DNA from: Astragalus membranaceus
Taxonomy: Eukaryota; Streptophyta; Magnoliopsida; Fabales; Fabaceae
DNA: 64,000 bases
Direction: 5' to 3'
Assembly: GCA_039519185.1 (NCBI GenBank)
Contig: CM076846.1
Location: 223,684,659-223,748,658, forward strand
Shown here: one piece after another, positions 32,182-43,308 of the stretch
Layout: the number at the start of each line of letters is the position of its first letter
How positions within the stretch are numbered: position 1 is the stretch's first letter
Notes under the pieces: model-generated
Database searches by the model: none
What the model was told of the DNA's origin: nothing
What the model saw: the letters and a program-made list of their open reading frames with translations, nothing else
Program-made: the position numbers and the translations under genes

Positions 32182-34602
32182 TGTAGCACCCCAGTATTTC
32201 TAACATGTAGAAACACCGAAAGTGCACAAATGCGGAAACTCAGAGGACACAGTTCCTGTTTAAGTATTGGACATACAAACTTTTTCTGAAATAAAAACAT
32301 AATCGGAATAACATTACTTCATAAATAGAAGTTTATCGGTTCCATACCGAATGGATTACAATATCCAAGTCCAAATACCAAACGGAAACATAAAACGGTT
32401 CATATAACTCATAATCAATACAAGTTTATACAACCAATAGGACAACAAAAGAACAAAGGATCAAATGACTAAGTCTTCAGCACCTCCAAGAGTATACCAA
32501 CTAATCGTGCACAATAGTCTTCCTTTTTCCCTGCTTCTCTGAAAAACAACAAATATGGATAGGGTGAGATAACATTATCTCAGTGAGTCCTACCGTGCCC
32601 CCTCACTGACACTCGGTTCAATTTATTAAACCGCTATAACCAAAGCTGACATAACAATGTCTTATTTATATATCGAAATGCCGACCGTGCAACAACCACT
32701 AATCCCGGCAATTCGTGTACTTGCTTAACATAAACCGGCCGTGCAACGACCACTAATCCCGGTTTACAACGTTACTTAGGAGGAAAAAGACCAGCTATTA
32801 ATCGAAACGCCTACCGTGCAACGACCACTAATCCCGGCGAATCGTGTGTTTAATTTAGCATAAACCGGCCGTGCAACGACCACTAATCCCGGTAACCCGT
32901 GAATTGACCACGCCAAAACACATCAGGGCCTAGGGTGAGGGCTCATGACTTCCCTTCTTAGTATGCTACTTGTCGGGTCGTCACCCAACGCAATACGTAT
33001 GACAATACACATCAAGTTCTCGAGAGTTAGATAATTTATATCTTTTCGATCACCAAATGGATCAATTACATAATAGTTAGATAAACAATATCCATATCGA
33101 TCTATAACCCGTTTTGAGGAATTCAAAAGTTAGACCTCCGGCATTATAATCATTTTCATTTGACATATATAAAACATATATATATATTCAGTGAGTCCAT
33201 CAGTCGGTGTACACACACGCGTACTAGGCTTTCGGTTTTTCGATCAAATGGGCTTTCAAAGCTCTTTTCAAAATCATGAGTTGAACAAATTCGAAATAAG
33301 GTTTTCAGTGAGGCAATCCCTTTTTGAATGGTTGAGAAAGAAATTAGAAAAGGTTCGGGGTCAAACAGAGCAACAAAACGAGAAAACGGAAGCCAGTAAC
33401 AGAACCACACGCACGACCCGTGCCCAGGGGCGCACGACCCGTGCGTGGTGCACTACTCAGGACCCATCTACCAGAAGGAAACGCACGATCCGTGCCCAAG
33501 GGCGCACGCCCCGTGCGTCCCGTTCGGTTTCCAATTTTTCCAACCAGAAGCAGGCGCACGACCCGTGCCCAGGGGCGCACGGTCCGTGCGACCTGTGTCT
33601 GTTACCAGAATTTCACATTTTTCCCATTTCCGCTCTCCGTTCTCGTCCAATTCGGTTTCTAATTTCAATCACCTGAAATCCAGAAAATTTCCAACTATTC
33701 CAGAATACATATATAAAGTGTTTCATTTCAATGATTCATTAAAATTCTCCATAAACCGTAAAACACCGTTTTGACTTAAAAACGCTTTTTGATTCTAAGA
33801 CTTTTGAAAACAGAAAATGTGACCAAGGGATTCCATATCGAAAACAAGTTCAGGATATCAAAATGCCCTATCGTGAGTAGAACTCACCGGTAAGTCGAAA
33901 TCCCGAGAGTTGAGCCGAAAAACGAAGTCACCGAACCGAACACGAAAAATCCCTGAAACTGAGCTTCAATCGATTCCAAGACAGCAACTCTCTTCTGTCC
34001 AATCTCGAACCCAGCTGCACCACTACTCAAATCCTCCCTTCAATCAACCATGCAAGTCTGAAATCTCCTTCTTAGAAGCTTCCACTGAACATGCAAAACA
34101 ACTATTGCTTAAAACTCCATCTTCTTCCTCACTTGGAGCTTTGATATGCGAAAATGGCAAAGAGGGATATAGGGAGAATCAGGCTTTGAGACTTGGCTCA
34201 TTGGAAGGGAATTGGAAAATGGAGTAGGAATGTTGAAGAAGGACTTACATGCAAGAAGAAAAATCTGAGCTTCCTCCCCTCTTCTCTTCCACTCCCGCGC
34301 CCTCTCTCCCTCCTTCCACAACTCCTTGCTTCTTCTGGATTTTCAGAAATGGATGAATGAGGGTGATGAGGCTAGGTGGCTTCAGAATAGATGTATTTAT
34401 ATGAGGGGTGCAAAATTACCATTTTGCCCTTCAGCTTAAATACTTTAATTAATCATGACTAAGCCATAATTAATAAATGAATAGGGCTTCTTTGGACTTT
34501 TTCCTCGACTATAAATCCCCGAGACACGACCAATTATTCCCACAAATAATTAATCGATCCCAGGCTTCTTAGTACGAGTCTTTAAAAATTAGGGATGTTA
34601 CA
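32182..34602 (-). repeat. 5' LTR of the Tekay element (2421 bp)
   Basis: Same landmarks as its partner: TATA box (complement of 34393-34401), palindrome cluster at 33411-33589, short (TA)n. Transcription would start near 34365 and give a leader of about 2.2 kb before the primer site. Confidence 0.97.
33411..33589. repeat. Palindrome cluster, second LTR copy
   Basis: Same six GCACG-N3-CGTGC units as in the other LTR. Here the third unit is intact (GCACGATCCGTGC), so the other LTR carries the derived form. This copy lies in the genomic-RNA leader about 0.8-0.95 kb after the presumed start site. Confidence 0.9.
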
Positions 34603-34607
34603 ATTTG

Positions 34608-36060
34608 ATTTCAATTTTGGTTGTTTTTTAGGTAAAAAGTGATTTTTGTTCCTACATATGTGAAGCCATATCGGTGTGTTTGAGCGTATATAAATATAAA
34701 TTACATATACTTGCCGAAATTTCGTTCAAGCAGGCAATTTTGGTCTTCAAATGTTAAAATTAATGAAATTTATTGACGTTTTTGTAAAAAATAAAGTCTC
34801 TTATATTAATGAGTTATCAAATAATCTATTTTTGTACATGAGATGTAAATTTAAATTTATTAATGAATTATTAACATTGTGTGTAATGGATTTGGAGTAA
34901 AACTTTTAACGCTTGGCAATCACAAATTAGTTAAGTGAATGTGGCACACATAACAAATTCTTATTTGAAAGAATTCAATAGAATGTGTGAGTTATTACTA
35001 AATAAAAGGATTAAAATATTTAAAGATTGTTATTCAGTTTAGCTACTTTGGCGTTGACAATTGTGGCTACAATTTGTGTATAGAATAGGTCAAAGTAGTG
35101 TTATTGCTAATGTTTACAATATTTGTATTGTCTATTTATTTGCAATCTGAGAACAAATATGCTCCTTATTGGCCTTTTTAGTGCCTTCTTCTATTTTGTT
35201 AGTTGTCGTCCAAATGTATGTTTTTGTTTTTTTTTGTTTTGTGTTGGTTATGATATGACTATATATAATTCATAAAACACACTGTTATGATCAAATTGAT
35301 TACGTATTCATTCAAATTAGATATCCTGCAAAAGGTTTTCACGAAGATTCACAAATATATGCGGTTCAATATTTGATAACGTGGCACACCTCAGCACAAA
35401 AGATAGACATGGGTGGTTGATAGATGATGAGTAACACACAATGGTAATTTGTGGCTTGGGCGGAGATGGAATTGATTTAGAGAATCATACAACAAACAAA
35501 TTTTTGATTCAATCAATTTCAAATACAAAGGAAACGTCCAATTTTAAGTTGTGATGTTTGGTGCTAGTGGAGTTTAATACGATTGGAGTACAAGCAAAAG
35601 GCTCATTTATCTATGCACTTTTCCAAGCAGTTCGCTTCAAAAATTGTAAGTTATTTATTTAAAAAAATGAATTGTTTCAATACACTATATATTACTGATA
35701 ATGAAATAATAACATTTTCAATCGACAATAACAAAAATCTAACCATAGTCTTAATGGAAATTCGACTTTAAAATTGTAAAAATCAGATATGTAATGCAAT
35801 AAATATTAATTAAGAGTTGATTGATAAATAAATAAAATAACACTAACATTTAATTCGTTACATATTAGAAATCTAAATTATAATTACACCAAATGAACCG
35901 GTGAATATTCTGATTGTGTTTTTTAATTTAAATTACTAATAACTAATCTATACTATAAATATTTAACAATACATTTCTATTAATGCATTACCAAATGACA
36001 TCCTATTATGAAAATCGTATCGTATTAATTACATGTAAAAGGTCCGACTTATAATAAAAA
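34608..36060. other. AT-rich intergenic DNA, nothing recognised
   Basis: No ORF with a recognisable domain; the longest (35583-35771) has none. No inverted ends or tandem arrays stood out by eye. Confidence 0.6.
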
Positions 36061-36595
36061 TATAATGCTTAAAGGTCATTTTGGCCCCTGCAAAATACAC
36101 ATTAATCCATTTTGGGCCCTGCAAAATAAAAAACTTTAAAGAAGCCCCTGTAAATTTGTTATTTGTTCAGTTAGGCCATCGCTGTTAGTTTCCCCCTAAC
36201 GCTGTTAGTGGTAGCCTACGTGAACTTCTGACTTGGCATCCACTCTGAACACGTGTGTAGCCACGTATAACTAGGTTTCTTCTTCTCTCTCTCTCTGAAA
36301 CTCAGTTGATTGACGAAGGAAGAGGGTGCAGGAAGAAGATGACGGAAGAGGGTGCAGGAAGAAGCTGCTGATTGACGAAGGAAGAAGACGAAGCTTCATT
36401 TTGAAAAAAAAAACAGGTTTGTACATGCTGTCGTACTCTATTGTTGTGTTGTCACTATTGTTTTCATTTCTGGGAAAGGGGAAGATTCTTTAATGCTTTT
36501 GACCTGATTTCGTGTAATGGTAATGTCAATTTTGGGCTTCTATTTTAAGCTGAAAAGTCTATTTTATCCCTTTTGTAGTATAACTTGTTTAATGT

Positions 36596-37016
36596 TGTTC
36601 TGGAGTCAACCAGGGGGTCCTATTAGCAAAACCAGGAGGTGCATCTAGCAAGTGATATGGATCAGCCCAACCGATTCAGCCCATATCCACCTCATGCAAG
36701 CCCAATATGTTTGGACGGTCAAGATCGACTCTACCCATCCAACGATCCACGAGAGGACACGATTTCCTATAAATACAGGCAAACTTTGCCCTAAAAAAGG
36801 TTGAATCTCTAATCCTTAGTACCTTCACTCTTATATTCTATATACTGACTTGAGCGTCAGAGTGGCTTGCAGGTACCCCTCGGGCGCTCATTGACCTCCC
36901 GTCAGGACAGCAAGAGACCTGACCTCCCGTCAGGACAGCAAGAGACCTGACCTCCTGTCAGGACAGCAAGAGACCTACCAACAGCAGACGACCAAAAAGC
37001 TGCTCGGTACAGAACA
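36596..37016 (+). mobile_element. Solo LTR, 421 bp, target duplication AATGT
   Basis: Begins TGTTCTGGAG, ends CAGAACA, and is flanked by AATGT at 36591-36595 and 37017-37021. Plus-strand TATA box at 36768-36776. The phrase CTTGAGCGTCAGAGTGGCTT (36848-36867) resembles the R-U5 part of Tat/Retand-type LTRs. It sits in the leader intron of the MULE gene. Confidence 0.9.
36893..36975 (+). repeat. Three tandem 28-bp units in the solo LTR
   Basis: GACCTCCCGTCAGGACAGCA followed by AGAGACCT, three times in a row; the third has one change (CCTGTC). Confidence 0.9.
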
Positions 37017-37061
37017 AATGTCTATTTTGGTTCACTGATTGGCACACTTTTTCTTACAGTA

Positions 37062-37469
37062 ATGTCTATTACTATTGTCTTCCACTATGGTGGAAAGTTT
37101 ATTAAGAAAGAGACACTAGAGTACGAAGGAGGGGGTGAAACAGCTATTAAAGGTCAAGATGTGGACAAATGGAGTTATTTTGAAGCTACTGATATAGTGA
37201 AGGAATTAGGGTATCAGTCTGGTACATATACATTATGGTGGAAAGCTAATGAAGATGGATTATTTAGGAAAAATTTAGGTGATGTTGATGCTTTAGATAT
37301 AGCAGAGTATGCAACAAATAAGGGAGTTGAAGCTCATATATACTTAGAGCACTTTGAGCTATTTGGAAGTGTTGCTAATGAAATCAATGAGGAGCAACAG
37401 TATGCTAATGAGGAAGACAATGATGAGGAATCCAATGATGATGACAGTGATGATGAACTTAAGGGTGTC
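37062..37469 (+). pseudogene. MULE MURA-like transposase, PB1-like N-terminal domain (part 1)
   Basis: The frame opens MSITIVFHYGGKFIKKETLEY directly after a splice acceptor and contains VDKWSYFEATDIVKELGY and YTLWWK. That is the PB1-like N-terminal domain common to plant MURA transposases. An acidic stretch (NDEESNDDDSDDELKGV) follows. The solo LTR begins at 37470 between codons. No catalytic domain present. Confidence 0.85.
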
Positions 37470-39896
37470 TGTAACACCCCTTTTCTACCCGGAAAATTTT
37501 TGACGAAAATCAGAGTTTCAAGAACGTTTTTCACTACACCCACAAGGGATGCCACATTTTCACCATTAAAACATCACACGCCAGTAATTAATTAAATTCA
37601 CCATTAAAACAGTAAGAATACATAGCAGTAATTCCATCACCACGCAGCGGAATAAAATAAAGGTCTCAACGAGTAATCATAACATCACCACAAAACTTCA
37701 GAAATTAAATATTAAAGACAACTAATAAAACTAGCGTTCATCCCCCCGAGTGCTACGTATCAGAGCGACGACACCGACTCTAATAGCGAAGGTAGACATG
37801 CCTTCACTCGCAATCACCTGCACGTTACCAGCATATGGGGTAACATTCAAACAGAAGGGGTGAGATATCTAACATTATAATAGCATATATGATAGGCAAT
37901 ATGCTAGAGTTACGACAACTATATCCACCGCTTCACAACAACATAAAATTGCAATCACCAAGAGTCATCACCAATGTCATGAGTAAATGAATGAGATGCA
38001 ACCCACACCAACGGGTATATGCATGTGGTACCAATCATCACCAATAAAATAGCCAATAAGGGAATCATCACCTGTATCATCACCTATAGCTCAAAGGTCG
38101 AAGCCATCATCACCAAAATAATGCATATGCAATATATGCGACACCATGAACAATGCACCAGAGACAATTAACAACAACAGTCATTTAATTGACACAACAA
38201 CACCAATATCAACAAATGGTCATAGACCCATCACCTATCACCTTAGCCAATAAAATAGGCACATCACCTGTTATATCATCACCAATAACACCAATCATCA
38301 CCAATAACACCTACACCTATAGGACAGTCCAACAACTTGACCAACAATCACCGACCCCAAAGACACCAATAAATTTACAACATCAATGGAAACAACAATT
38401 TTACAACACCGAGAACAACGACAATTTACATCACCTGGAACGACAACAACTTTACAACACCATTGCCAACGACCACCGGGGCAGCCACCCAGGCGCCCCA
38501 AACCACCAGAAAATGGCGCCCTTGATGGCGCCCAGTAAGCCAACAACACAGAAAATGGCGCCCAGGAGGGCGCTCAGCAGCACAACAGACTTGGCATAAA
38601 CTGGCGCCCAGCAACAAGGCGCCAACAGGCAACATCATCCAGCAGGAACTGGCGCCCAGCAACAGGGCGCCTAGTGCAACAGCAACACAACAGGAACTGG
38701 CGCCCAGCAACAAACAGAAACTGGCGCCCAGCAACAGGGCGCCAACAGCATCAGCAGCAAAACAGAAACTGGCGCCCAACAACAGGGCGCCAACAGCATC
38801 AGCAGCAAAACAGAAACTGGCGCCCAGTAACAGGGCGCCAACAGCATCAGCAACACAAACAGACATGGCACCCAGGAGCAGGGCGCCTAGCACAACAGCA
38901 ACGCAGACAGACATGGCGCCCAAGAGCAGGGCGCCTAGCACCACAGCAGCAACAACAGACTTGGCGCCCAGGAGCAGGGCGCCTGGCACAACAGGAACAA
39001 CAGCAGACTTGGCGCCCAGGAGCAGGGCGCCTAGGACGACAGCCAAGACAGCAACAATATGACACCAGCACAGGGTGCCTAGGGCGCCGGTTTCAGCAGT
39101 CACACAGGGACTGGGCGCCTAGGGCGCCATTTTCAGCACAACAACCAGCACTGGGCGCCTAGGGCGCCACTTCCAGCAACAACACAGAACCACTACTGGG
39201 CGCCTAGGGCGCCACATTCAGTAACATGAACAACACTGGCTAGACGCCCAGCAACAGGGCACCTTCACCAGGAACCAAAACGCCACACAGACACGGCCAT
39301 GGCGCCCAGGAGCAGGGTGCCTTTTCCTGCAGCCAAGACAACAACACCGAATCGCACCAGACACCAAACATCAAATTTTCACCATGATCAATCACCAAAC
39401 ACCAATTTCAATTATCATGAGTACATTCAAACATCACCAAATAAACATCAAACGAAATCCAAGAGACAACCTAGAGTCTATCTCCCACATAACACCCATC
39501 ATATACCCTATTATAAAGTAGAACCCACCCTTACATTAGATTTTCCGAATATGAGATCCCCTTGCACGAAAACTCCAAAGAACCACAGCAACAGAGCTCC
39601 TCTCCTCTTTCTCCTTGGTGCGCCGCGCCCCTCTCTTCTCTCCTCTCTTCGCAACTCTCTTCCTTTCTTTTCTCCAAAATGCGCCAATGAGCCAAACCCT
39701 AGCTAATGCTCTCCTTCATGCGCCTAAGCCCTTGGGCCCTTGGATCACGGGCCTCCTTCTACTACTCAGCTTACTTACTAAACACCACTCCCTGATTTAA
39801 ATAAAACACCATATTATTATTTTAATATGACTATACTAATAAAATACCTAAATAATTTAATTAAATAAATAATTAAATAAATAATAAATAATTACA
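37470..39896 (-). mobile_element. Solo LTR, 2427 bp, Tekay-related, inside the MURA frame
   Basis: The plus strand runs TGTAACACCCC...AATAATTACA. The minus orientation is set by analogy with the Tekay LTRs (ends GGGGTGTTACA). It lies exactly between two in-frame halves of MURA. No matching 5-bp duplication (GTGTC versus CCATA), so it may have arisen by recombination between different copies. A 48-bp hairpin array fills its middle. Low-complexity ORFs on both strands follow from the 48-bp period. Confidence 0.75.
38603..39058. repeat. 48-bp tandem array of GGCGCCC...GGGCGCC hairpins
   Basis: GGCGCC (or one-base variant) starts at 38603, 38651 and 38699, then after a 24-bp half unit at 38723, 38771, 38819, 38867, 38915, 38963 and 39011: exact 48-bp spacing. 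Most units read GGCGCCC, seven nucleotides (AGCAACA or AGGAGCA), GGGCGCC, a perfect 7-bp stem. Looser GGCGCC repeats extend from about 38470 to 39330. Because 48 is divisible by 3, long repetitive ORFs appear on both strands. Confidence 0.95.
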
Positions 39897-40217
39897 CCAT
39901 ATAGAGTTCCATCACCACCAATTGTATCTCCTAGTGGGTCTAGAATTGTGATCAATGGCACCCCATATAGAGTGAAGTGTAGGGCAAAAAGAACACCAAC
40001 CAAAAGAGGGGCTGGTGCAAGCTCAAATGGAGTTGGTCCTAGCTCTAGTGGAGGGGGTGCAGGGTCTAGTAGAGTTCCTGTAGGCTCTACTGCACCAGAT
40101 GATGATTCATACATATCTGATGAATTGGGTAGCAGTGACCCAGATACAGAAGAGGAGGATGGAAGGGGAAGTCCAAGGTATGACAGGTTTAATCCTCTTG
40201 AACTTGACAATAATTAG
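39897..40217 (+). pseudogene. MURA-like transposase, linker region (part 2)
   Basis: In frame with part 1 when the solo LTR is removed (PYRVPSPPIVSPSGSRIVING...). It is Ser/Gly/Pro-rich, then acidic (SDELGSSDPDTEEEDG), and ends PRYDRFNPLELDNN-stop. In MURA proteins an acidic linker leads to an R-Y-x-x-F-N block before the MuDR domain, so the end of this piece fits; the domain itself is absent. Confidence 0.6.
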
Positions 40218-42224
40218 TGACATAACTAAATGAAAGTACAAAGGACTAAACAGGAAATCAAATCTCCCATGACTCTATGAGTCGCACCAGCTAACCGTGC
40301 TTCTTCGCCTTTGCTTTTCCCTGCTTCTCTGTAAAAACCACAACATATAAAGGGTGAGATAAACATTATCTCAGTGAGTCCTATCGAGACCCCTTACTAA
40401 CTCTAGTGGTTCATTATTCTTAACTTGTGAACTCATGGCCCTAATAAGCAACCATGTGGACATGTATTTTACCTCTTGTAATTTGCAGCCCTAATAAGCG
40501 ACTACGCATTACATTTCTTTTTCCTTTCATCATTCTAGCATAACACCTCAAGCCTACCTATTCTAAGGCACTTCTTAGGATTTCGGTGAACCCGTCCCGC
40601 TATTACTAGTGGGCAAAACATGTTGAGCCTAGGGTTTGGGGCTCATGACTTCCCCTCCCCTAATATGCTAATCCTCTAAGGGTCGTCACCCTTGTCCTCA
40701 ATTTATATAATTTATATAAATGCACCCGCATTGGGACGTCTCTTAATTTCATTCATGTACCATCTACCCTTCCTCAAGGGAAGGTATCTTGTCTTAAATT
40801 AATCATTACTTGTCTTGACTTGTGTGAATTAACATGTGTACACTCGCGTTTTCCTAATGTACGGTTTTTTTTTCCTTAACAGTCTTGACTACCAAAACAG
40901 AACATTATACATATTTGATTTCATATATGATTAGCCCTATTAATAAGGTTTCCAACGCACCAAAGAACACCTCAATCGGACTCCCGGATCAAAAGTTATC
41001 GCGAAAACAAAATCAATAGGGTTTGCTGAAAAATTACACTGCGTCGCAACGCGAACAGGTTCCGTCGCGACGCGAAAAGTTACAGAACCAAAACCTTCGC
41101 AAAATTAAACATGGTCGCGTCGCGACAGGCACGGGTCGCGACGCGATGGGCACCTGATGGTGGGAAAAACAGTCTTTTTGAAAAGCGATTTTGTCTGTTT
41201 CGCTTTCAATCCGAGGCCGAGACATTCTAAGGCCTTCGAAACTTAGAAACAGCAATTCCAAACAATAATTCCAGTCCAGCGAAAGCGATAAACAAACAAT
41301 CAATCCATACACTTCAATTAAGCAAGATCATCGTTTATCGTTCAAAATTACAATTTTCGGAAAAACGGTTTTCAATCCATTTTCTGTCAAGACCAAAACG
41401 CACAACACTTGATTTTCGAAAATGAGAAGAACTCAGAACATACATATCCCCTAAGCGAGTTATAGAACTCACCCGAAGTGATGAAAATCACTCAAACCAC
41501 GAATCTACAAGCTGTCTCGAACAAGGAATTACGCGAACGGTCCTCGAATTCGCTCCGAGTGACTCTAAGGATGGGCTGATCGAACCTAGCTCCCTCCACT
41601 TCGAATCTAGTGCAGAGTACGAAGCTCAAACCTCACATGCAACACTCTTCACTTCCATTTTGAGATCAAAGTTCATCAATGGTGAAATGGGGATGGATGG
41701 GTTGCTGTTTGTAAAAGTGGTATCAATGGGAAGGGGAAGGGAAATGATGAAGAATGGTGTGGTTGGATGCAACATGCATCAGGTTTTCCATAGCAGCCCT
41801 CCCCTCTAAGCTCTCCTTCTCTCTCTCGGCCTCACTCCCCCTTTCTCCCTATTTATTCTGTTTTCTCCTTTTAGTGTTTCTGTTTCAGAATTGAACAAGT
41901 GGACTGTGAGGGTGAGTGTGTTTGACCCATGCTAGCTGACCACTCACTTAAGTGAGGTGAAAGACCAAAATGCCCCTTCCCCCTAACACTCTCTTAATTT
42001 ACTCCTAACACCACAATAATGTCATAACTCACTAACTTAATACCTCATTTTAATTATGCATGACTACTATTTATTTACTTCAAACACCACATAATTAATT
42101 AATTCATGCTAATAAATCAACTCGTCATAAACCTTTTTGTGCTAAACATTCGATTTAGCCAACAATTATCTTAACCTCTTCGCTAATTTAATTTAATTAA
42201 ATTAGCTAATTAGGGGATGTTACA
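40218..42224 (-). mobile_element. Truncated Tekay-related LTR
   Basis: The right end AGGGGATGTTACA (42224) is the U3 start on the minus strand. The phrases GGGTGAGATAAACATTATCTCAGTGAGTCCTA (40352-40384, in part) and TAGGGTTTGGGGCTCATGACTTCC (40631-40654) parallel the intact Tekay LTR (25511-25540 and 25867-25895). By that alignment the last ~260 bp of the LTR is missing at the left. No internal region or partner. Confidence 0.7.
41041..41147. repeat. Cluster of GTCGCGACGCGA-type inverted repeats
   Basis: Four units: GCGTCGCAACGCG (41041), CCGTCGCGACGCG (41062), GGTCGCGTCGCGAC (41113) and GGTCGCGACGCG (41134). They lie about 1.08-1.18 kb from the U3 start, the same place as the GCACG-N3-CGTGC cluster in the intact Tekay LTRs. 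Confidence 0.85.
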
Positions 42225-43052
42225 GTCGCCGTGGAGGATACATTGGTTTACCAAAAAAAATGCAATATACTCTAAACCATACTCTAATATTGAAATAGAT
42301 TAAAAATAAATAAAACCTAAAACAGAAAAACTGCCAACGTAAAAATTAAACGAGTTTGTATAAAAGAAAGGAAAAAAGTATATATATAGAAAGAACAAAG
42401 TTTTACTACCCACAGCAGCAGAGACTTCTAGTTTTCTAGAAAGAAAATAACTATCGGACAAGAGAAAAACAAAGTAAAAGAAAGAAAATTAATAAAATAA
42501 GCAAAGAAAGAAATGAAACTAAAATAAAGAAGAGACAGGTTAGATTGTGTCTAACCTGTTGAAAAGTTTTTCGGAAGTTGTGAAAAGTAAGTGATGGGTG
42601 GGTCTGTATTTACCGGTGCAAGAGGAGGTCATCCATTCAAGTGAAGAAACCCCTATGACTGTTTATTTCTTGTTCAACTCTCTTTCTATTTCTATATTTA
42701 TTTATTTTGTTTTTCGATAATAATAAAAGACTTTTTTTTAGGTAAAAAAAATTCTGCAGATCCCATTTCGATCTTTATATTTTATAAAACTCAAATATCT
42801 AAATTTCAAAATTTTATGATAAGTTTGGACTTTTTAGTGCAGTACAAATTTACACTAACAGATACTTGTTAACTATAATTTGATAGAGTTTTAAGCTCAA
42901 TTTTTTTGATAACTTACTATAATATTTCTCTTTGGTTTTAAAAAATTATTTTTCTCAAAAACACTCTAGATACAAAACTAATTATTATTTCATATAAAAT
43001 AAATACACAGTTATAATACATGTAAATAAAGTCTAAAATTCAGGGTGTTACA
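42225..43052 (-). mobile_element. Second truncated LTR-like fragment
   Basis: Ends CAGGGTGTTACA at 43052, again the TGTAACACCC start of a minus-strand Tekay-like LTR. The left part is cut where the other LTR begins, so the previous LTR may have landed in it. Apart from this terminus I find little to align. Confidence 0.45.
42535..42559. repeat. Perfect 10-bp inverted repeat with 5-nt loop
   Basis: ACAGGTTAGA (42535-42544), TTGTG, TCTAACCTGT (42550-42559). Lies in a purine-rich part of the truncated LTR. Confidence 0.9.
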
Positions 43053-43308
43053 TCTGCTATCCAGTGCAGTGAAATTATCCGTTACTTTTACCAAACAGTG
43101 CCTTAATAGGACAAAAAAGGATGAATAGTAGTTCTTTGATGTTTACATAATTAAATTGTATTGATTTTTTAAGAAAAAAAAACTATAGTTGGTTTTCTAC
43201 CATGCTCAATGGGAAAGAATGGGTGGGGCTCTCTTTGACATCATCAAGAAAGTGTTTGTGGAGCCTCGGAAGATTGAGCCATTAAATGAGACGTTTATCT
43301 GCTATCTA

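Larger units (their letters stand above)
25128..34602 (-). mobile_element. Tekay/Del-type Ty3/gypsy chromovirus, near-intact, target duplication ATTTG
   Basis: LTRs at 25128-27582 and 32182-34602 both run TGTAGCACCCC...GGGATGTTACA on the plus strand. ATTTG flanks at 25123-25127 and 34603-34607. An initiator-Met primer site, polypurine tract and one gag-pol frame are all in place on the minus strand. By eye the LTRs differ by about 16 substitutions over ~2.4 kb (under 1%) plus a TA-microsatellite length change, so the insertion is recent. Two stop codons in pol are the only coding lesions I found. Confidence 0.97.
36060..40217 (+). mobile_element. Mutator-like (MULE) remnant, cut by two solo LTRs
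   Basis: 36068-36215 holds the phrase TTTTGGCCCCTGCAAAATA and the related TTTTGGGCCCTGCAAAATA, a pattern common at the outer ends of legume MULE-like repeats (from memory). It is followed by a CT-rich leader, a probable leader intron (donor ACAGGTTTGTA near 36414, acceptor TTCTTACAG near 37060) and a MURA N-terminal frame. The 3' part of MURA and the right terminus are not in the window. The left edge is approximate. Confidence 0.55.

Noticed and set aside
38189..39162. Overlapping plus- and minus-strand ORFs up to 225 codons
   Set aside because: They follow from the 48-bp (16-codon) tandem array in a solo LTR. Repeated NWRP or ALLLGAS text has no domain.
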